This document shows, piece after piece, positions 12,449 to 15,007 of a stretch of 15,007 bases of DNA; positions within the stretch are counted from its first letter, which is position 1, and each line of letters starts with the position of its first letter. The translations under genes and the position numbers were made by a program. The stretch is taken from contig DFBX01000098.1 in NCBI GenBank assembly GCA_002366795.1, positions 1-15,007 on the forward strand. The letters are read 5' to 3'. The stretch comes from Rhodobacteraceae bacterium UBA3069. GTDB lineage: Bacteria > Pseudomonadota > Alphaproteobacteria > Rhodobacterales > Rhodobacteraceae. Under the pieces are notes generated by a model. That model ran no database searches. It saw nothing but the letters and a program-made list of their open reading frames with translations, and had not been told where the DNA came from.

Positions 12449-12709
12449 TTAGCTGCGCGGCATCGACAGCGCCTCGGGCTGGCCGGCGCGGTTCAGCAGC
12501 AGGCGGCCATCTTCGATCGCCGCGACCTGCGCGCCGTTCAGCCGGTCGCCCTTTTCGATCCGCCGGATCGTGCCGCGCCGCAGGCGGACAAGGGCGACGG
12601 GTCCGTTCGGGCCGGTCAGCGTGCCGATCAGGGTGGTGCCGCCAAGGGGCAGGGCGTTTTCGTCGGTCGCCGCTTGCCGGGTCTTGGCGTTGATATCGGG
12701 TTGGGACAT
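12449..12709 (-). CDS. Small protein resembling the GspC/PilP homology domain
   Basis: The 86-residue product is essentially one domain. The pattern LIGTLTGPNGPVALVRLRRG, followed by IEKGDRLNGAQVAAIEDGRL and a short end ALSMP, fits the beta-rich periplasmic domain of GspC (type II secretion) and PilP (type IV pili). There is no signal peptide, membrane helix or lipobox, unlike GspC or PilP. From memory, similar domains end larger proteins in Rhodobacterales, so this may be a free-standing or shortened version. The ATG at 12709 has only a weak ribosome-binding site (GAG about 10 nt away). Upstream in-frame sequence is Arg/Pro/Ala-rich and not credible as protein. No secretion or pilus genes lie nearby, so its role is unknown. 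Confidence 0.7.
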   Translation of the reverse strand: MSQPDINAKTRQAATDENALPLGGTTLIGTLTGPNGPVALVRLRRGTIRRIEKGDRLNGAQVAAIEDGRLLLNRAGQPEALSMPRS

Positions 12710-13011
12710 TGCTCGGTTTCTCGTGCGTTGAGGCACCGCGCGACCCTGCGACGGGTGGCCGGGGATGGGCGCACCTGCCGCAGGGCCGGGGTTCCGTGAG
12801 TGGTGGAGCGATGCAGATGGCAGCCTTGCCGCCCCTGCGAAAGGGGGGCTGCGTTCATGGCGGTGTGTGGCGGCGGGAGCTTGCCGGATCGCGCTGCGCA
12901 TCGGCAAAGAGGTGCCGGTTTTACCTTGTTTTATAATGTTTTATTGTGGGTTCGGGGTGGAAAGGCCGCGTCGGCGGAAATGCGCCGCTGCGTCGCCGTG
13001 CCCCGAACAGC
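12710..13011. other. Non-coding gap with AT-rich island
   Basis: No credible gene is seen between the GspC/PilP-like gene and the purF terminator. The part at 12918-12946 is strikingly AT-rich for this DNA. It holds two TGTTTTAT copies (12927-12934 and 12937-12944) exactly 10 bp apart, and a consensus TATAAT (12932-12937, plus strand) without a good -35 box. A nested hairpin lies at 12820-12852 (GCAGCC/GGCTGC outside, CCCC/GGGG inside). Confidence 0.5.
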
Positions 13012-13039
13012 AAAAGACCCGCCGTTTCAGGGGCGGGTC
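13012..13039 (-). terminator. Rho-independent terminator of purF
   Basis: On the minus strand a perfect 8-bp stem (13032-13039 with 13016-13023, GACCCGCC/GGCGGGTC) with an 8-nt loop is followed by TTTT (13015-13012). It lies 46 nt after the purF stop. Confidence 0.85.
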
Positions 13040-13085
13040 CGGTGCAGGCGTTCCTTGGCCCGAATATTCAGCGGGCCGGGGGGGG

Positions 13086-14564
13086 TTATTCCGCCGCTTT
13101 CAGCTGAAAGCCTTTTTCCAGCATATCGGTCGGTGCCACGGGATATTCCCCCGAGAAGCAGGCGTCGCAATATTGCGGGCATTTGGCGTTGCGGCCCTTG
13201 GCCTCGCCCACGGCGCGGTAAAGCCCGTCTAGCGAGATGAACTTGAGGCTATCCACCGCCAGGTGATAGCGCATTTCGTCCTCGGTCATGGTGGCGGCCA
13301 GCAGTTTTTCGCGCTGCGGGGTATCGACGCCGTAGAAACAGGGCCATGCGGTGGGGGGGCTGGCGATGCGGAAATGGACCTCGGCCGCGCCGGCATCCAG
13401 CATCATGTCCTTGATCTTGCGCGAGGTGGTGCCGCGCACAACGCTGTCATCCACAAGGATGATGCGTTTGCCCGCGATCAGGGCGCGGTTCACGTTCAGT
13501 TTCAGGCGCACGCCCATGTTGCGGATCTGCTCGGTCGGCTCGATGAAGGTCCGGCCCATGTATTGGTTGCGGATGATGCCCATGGCATAGGGGATGCCGC
13601 TTTCCTGGGAAAAGCCGATGGCGGCGGGGGTGCCGCTGTCGGGGACGGGGCAGACCAGGTCGGCGTCTACGGGTGCTTCGCGGGCCAGTTCCACGCCGAT
13701 CTGGCGGCGGGTTTCATAGACCGAGCGGCCACCGATGATGCTGTCGGGGCGCGAGAAATAGACATATTCGAAGATGCAAAAGCGCGGCTCGCGCTTGCGG
13801 AAGGGGAAGCGGCTGTCTACGCCATTGGCGTCGATCACGACCATCTCGCCCGGCTCGACCTCGCGCACCAGTGCGGCGCCGATGATGTCCAGCGCGCAGG
13901 TTTCGGACGACAGAACCCAGCCATCACCGATCTTGCCAAGGCACAGCGGGCGCACGCCCAGCGGGTCGCGCACGCCGATCAGCTTGGTGCGGGTCATGGC
14001 GACGATGGAAAATGCGCCCTCGACCCGGCGCAGGGCATCTTCCATCCGTTCGGGGATGTTTTTCTGCAAGCTGCGCGCCATCAGGTGGATGATGCATTCA
14101 GAGTCGCTGGAGCTTTGGAAGATCGAGCCGCGCTCGATCAACTCGCGGCGCAGGGCGTTGGCATTGGTGATGTTGCCGTTATGGGCAATCGCCGCGCCGC
14201 CCATCGAAAATTCGCCAAAGAAGGGCTGCACGTCGCGGATCACCGCGCCTTTGGACCCGGCGGTCGAATAGCGCACATGCCCGATGGCAAGCGGCCCCGG
14301 CAGGGTCTGCATCAGCGTGGCATTGGTGAAATTGTCGCGCACATAGCCGAAACGGTGGGCGCTGTTGAAACCCTCGGTCGGGTGGTGGCTGACGATGCCG
14401 CCGGCCTCTTGCCCGCGGTGTTGCAGGGCGTGCAGGCCAAGGGCGACGAAATTGGCCGCATCGGTCACGCCAAGGACGCCGAATACGCCGCACTCCTCGC
14501 GGAGCTTGTCGTCATCAAAGGGATTAGATGGGGGCATCTGGGCGGGCAACTGGCTGTCGGGCAA
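13086..14564 (-). CDS. purF: Amidophosphoribosyltransferase (Fe-S type)
   Basis: PurF makes 5-phosphoribosylamine from PRPP and glutamine, the first committed step of purine synthesis. The 492-residue protein has an N-terminal glutaminase domain whose nucleophile is Cys25 (EECGVFGVLG); by family knowledge the preceding residues are a propeptide that is removed. Other glutaminase motifs are ALQHRGQEAGGI (46-57), GHVRYSTAG (95-103) and AHNGNI (127-132). The PRPP loop is IILVDDSVVRGTT (368-380). Four cysteines match the 4Fe-4S ligands of the B. subtilis type: Cys263, Cys409, Cys466 and Cys469. The start is TTG at 14564, favoured by GGAGA 6 nt upstream; the ATG at 14537 has no ribosome-binding site and would shorten the propeptide by 9 residues. 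A terminator follows. cvpA, often upstream of purF, is not seen. Confidence 0.96.
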   Translation of the reverse strand: MPDSQLPAQMPPSNPFDDDKLREECGVFGVLGVTDAANFVALGLHALQHRGQEAGGIVSHHPTEGFNSAHRFGYVRDNFTNATLMQTLPGPLAIGHVRYSTAGSKGAVIRDVQPFFGEFSMGGAAIAHNGNITNANALRRELIERGSIFQSSSDSECIIHLMARSLQKNIPERMEDALRRVEGAFSIVAMTRTKLIGVRDPLGVRPLCLGKIGDGWVLSSETCALDIIGAALVREVEPGEMVVIDANGVDSRFPFRKREPRFCIFEYVYFSRPDSIIGGRSVYETRRQIGVELAREAPVDADLVCPVPDSGTPAAIGFSQESGIPYAMGIIRNQYMGRTFIEPTEQIRNMGVRLKLNVNRALIAGKRIILVDDSVVRGTTSRKIKDMMLDAGAAEVHFRIASPPTAWPCFYGVDTPQREKLLAATMTEDEMRYHLAVDSLKFISLDGLYRAVGEAKGRNAKCPQYCDACFSGEYPVAPTDMLEKGFQLKAAE

Positions 14565-14570
14565 AGCGCG

Positions 14571-14575
14571 TCTCC
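14571..14575 (-). promoter_or_regulatory. Ribosome-binding site that decides the purF start
   Basis: GGAGA on the minus strand lies 6 nt before the TTG at 14564. The next in-frame ATG, at 14537, has no purine-rich site before it. This makes TTG the likelier start. Confidence 0.6.
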
Positions 14576-14639
14576 GAATCCGGTATGTGTGGATTTGACC
14601 CCGTCTTAAGGGTTTGGGCGGCGGGTGTCACGAAAGGAT

Positions 14640-14668
14640 CACATAAGAATGGGCGATTGCGTTGCCAA
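14640..14668 (-). promoter_or_regulatory. Possible sigma70-like promoter of purF
   Basis: On the minus strand, TTGGCA (14663-14668) and TATGTG (14640-14645) are separated by 17 nt; matches to the consensus are 5 of 6 and 3 of 6. The predicted leader is about 70 nt. I see no PurR-type operator or obvious purine riboswitch in it. Confidence 0.4.
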
Positions 14669-14761
14669 GGGCGCTCAAGCGGGTGTGAAGTGGTGCCGGT
14701 TTCAGCGCATGAGCGCCGCCCCTCGGGCTGTGGGCCTCGACATATCCACCTGCGCTAGCCT

Positions 14762-14830
14762 GCCGAGCGCAGCGAGGCCCGGCCCAACCCCGAAACGGCG
14801 GGCCTTTGGCCCGTCTTGAGGGGGCGGGAG
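14762..14830 (+). repeat. 69-bp dispersed repeat, copy B
   Basis: This is the partner of 11587-11655 in the same orientation. Its central hairpin is CGGGCC/GGCCCG (14799-14804 with 14808-14813) around TTT. The second hairpin of copy A (GGGGGC/GCCCCC) is lost here, because the bases after CGGGAG differ. It lies about 200 nt upstream of purF. Confidence 0.8.
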
Positions 14831-15007
14831 GGTTCTGTTTCAATGTGTCAGAGATGGGTGGCGATTGCAGGGCGCGCTGTGCGAATGGCCTGAACCAGTC
14901 CAACATGCAGGTGCCGAAAATATGCTGCGTCCGCTCGCAAAACTTCCTTGTCGGATGATCGGAAAACCTTTCACCGCCGCTCGGTCCTGTGGTTTCAACG
15001 GGTCGCT
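14831..15007. other. Right-edge stretch without a recognisable gene
   Basis: No gene is recognised. A minus-strand frame from about 14970 to a stop at 14848 has a protein-like composition (for example RADAAYFRHLHVGLVQAIRT) but has a stop just upstream and no good start, so it may be a remnant or chance. Confidence 0.3.

Noticed and set aside
13263..14609. Plus-strand frame opposite purF (448 codons)
   Set aside because: It mirrors a highly conserved purF and shows no family features.
14628..14906. Minus-strand frame of 92 codons upstream of purF
   Set aside because: It runs through the 69-bp repeat, has a Pro/Arg/Ala-rich product, and does not resemble CvpA.

Overview
The window is high-GC DNA carrying conserved bacterial housekeeping genes. 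Gene content and order point to an alphaproteobacterium of the order Rhodobacterales (Roseobacter/Rhodobacter type): tatA-tatB-tatC followed by a DUF815 ATPase, surE-pcm-nlpD, an Fe-S type purF, a Hint_2 protein, and Tat proteins with long charged tails. This assignment rests on recognised protein families, not on a database search.

Layout. Positions 1-1700 (minus strand) hold an unusually AT-rich pentapeptide-repeat gene and a Hint-domain gene. Positions 1853-5132 (plus) hold an atypical short-chain dehydrogenase (SDR) closed by a clear intrinsic terminator, a complete four-cysteine arsenite methyltransferase (arsM), and an orphan ABC ATPase of the iron(III)/FbpC type. Positions 5299-7984 (plus) are a tight tatA-tatB-tatC-DUF815 operon; the last two junctions are 4-nt stop/start overlaps. 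A small three-helix membrane protein and the lipoprotein nlpD follow on the minus strand. Next come a hairpin- and repeat-rich gap, pcm and surE as a pair, a second non-gene stretch with inverted repeats, a second SDR, an 86-residue GspC/PilP-like protein, and purF with its own terminator. The right edge is non-coding and holds a second copy of a 69-bp dispersed repeat.

How the parts may work together. The Tat genes form the twin-arginine export translocase. NlpD, Pcm and SurE form the usual cell-envelope and stress-survival cluster. PurF commits PRPP to purine synthesis. The main observation is in the translocase: TatB ends in a lysine/alanine/proline tail (24 Lys in about 80 residues) and TatC ends in an acidic tail (21 Asp/Glu in 30 residues). 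Both tails are predicted to be cytoplasmic, which suggests an electrostatic TatB-TatC contact. A DUF815 AAA+ ATPase is translationally coupled to tatC.

Non-coding signals are numerous: two good intrinsic terminators, several sigma70-like promoters, a 69-bp repeat in two copies with a compensated hairpin, a 19-bp-stem hairpin with a GAAA loop, a 32-bp tandem duplication, and three copies of a short motif near gene ends. I see no CRISPR array, tRNA, rRNA, insertion sequence or prophage gene.
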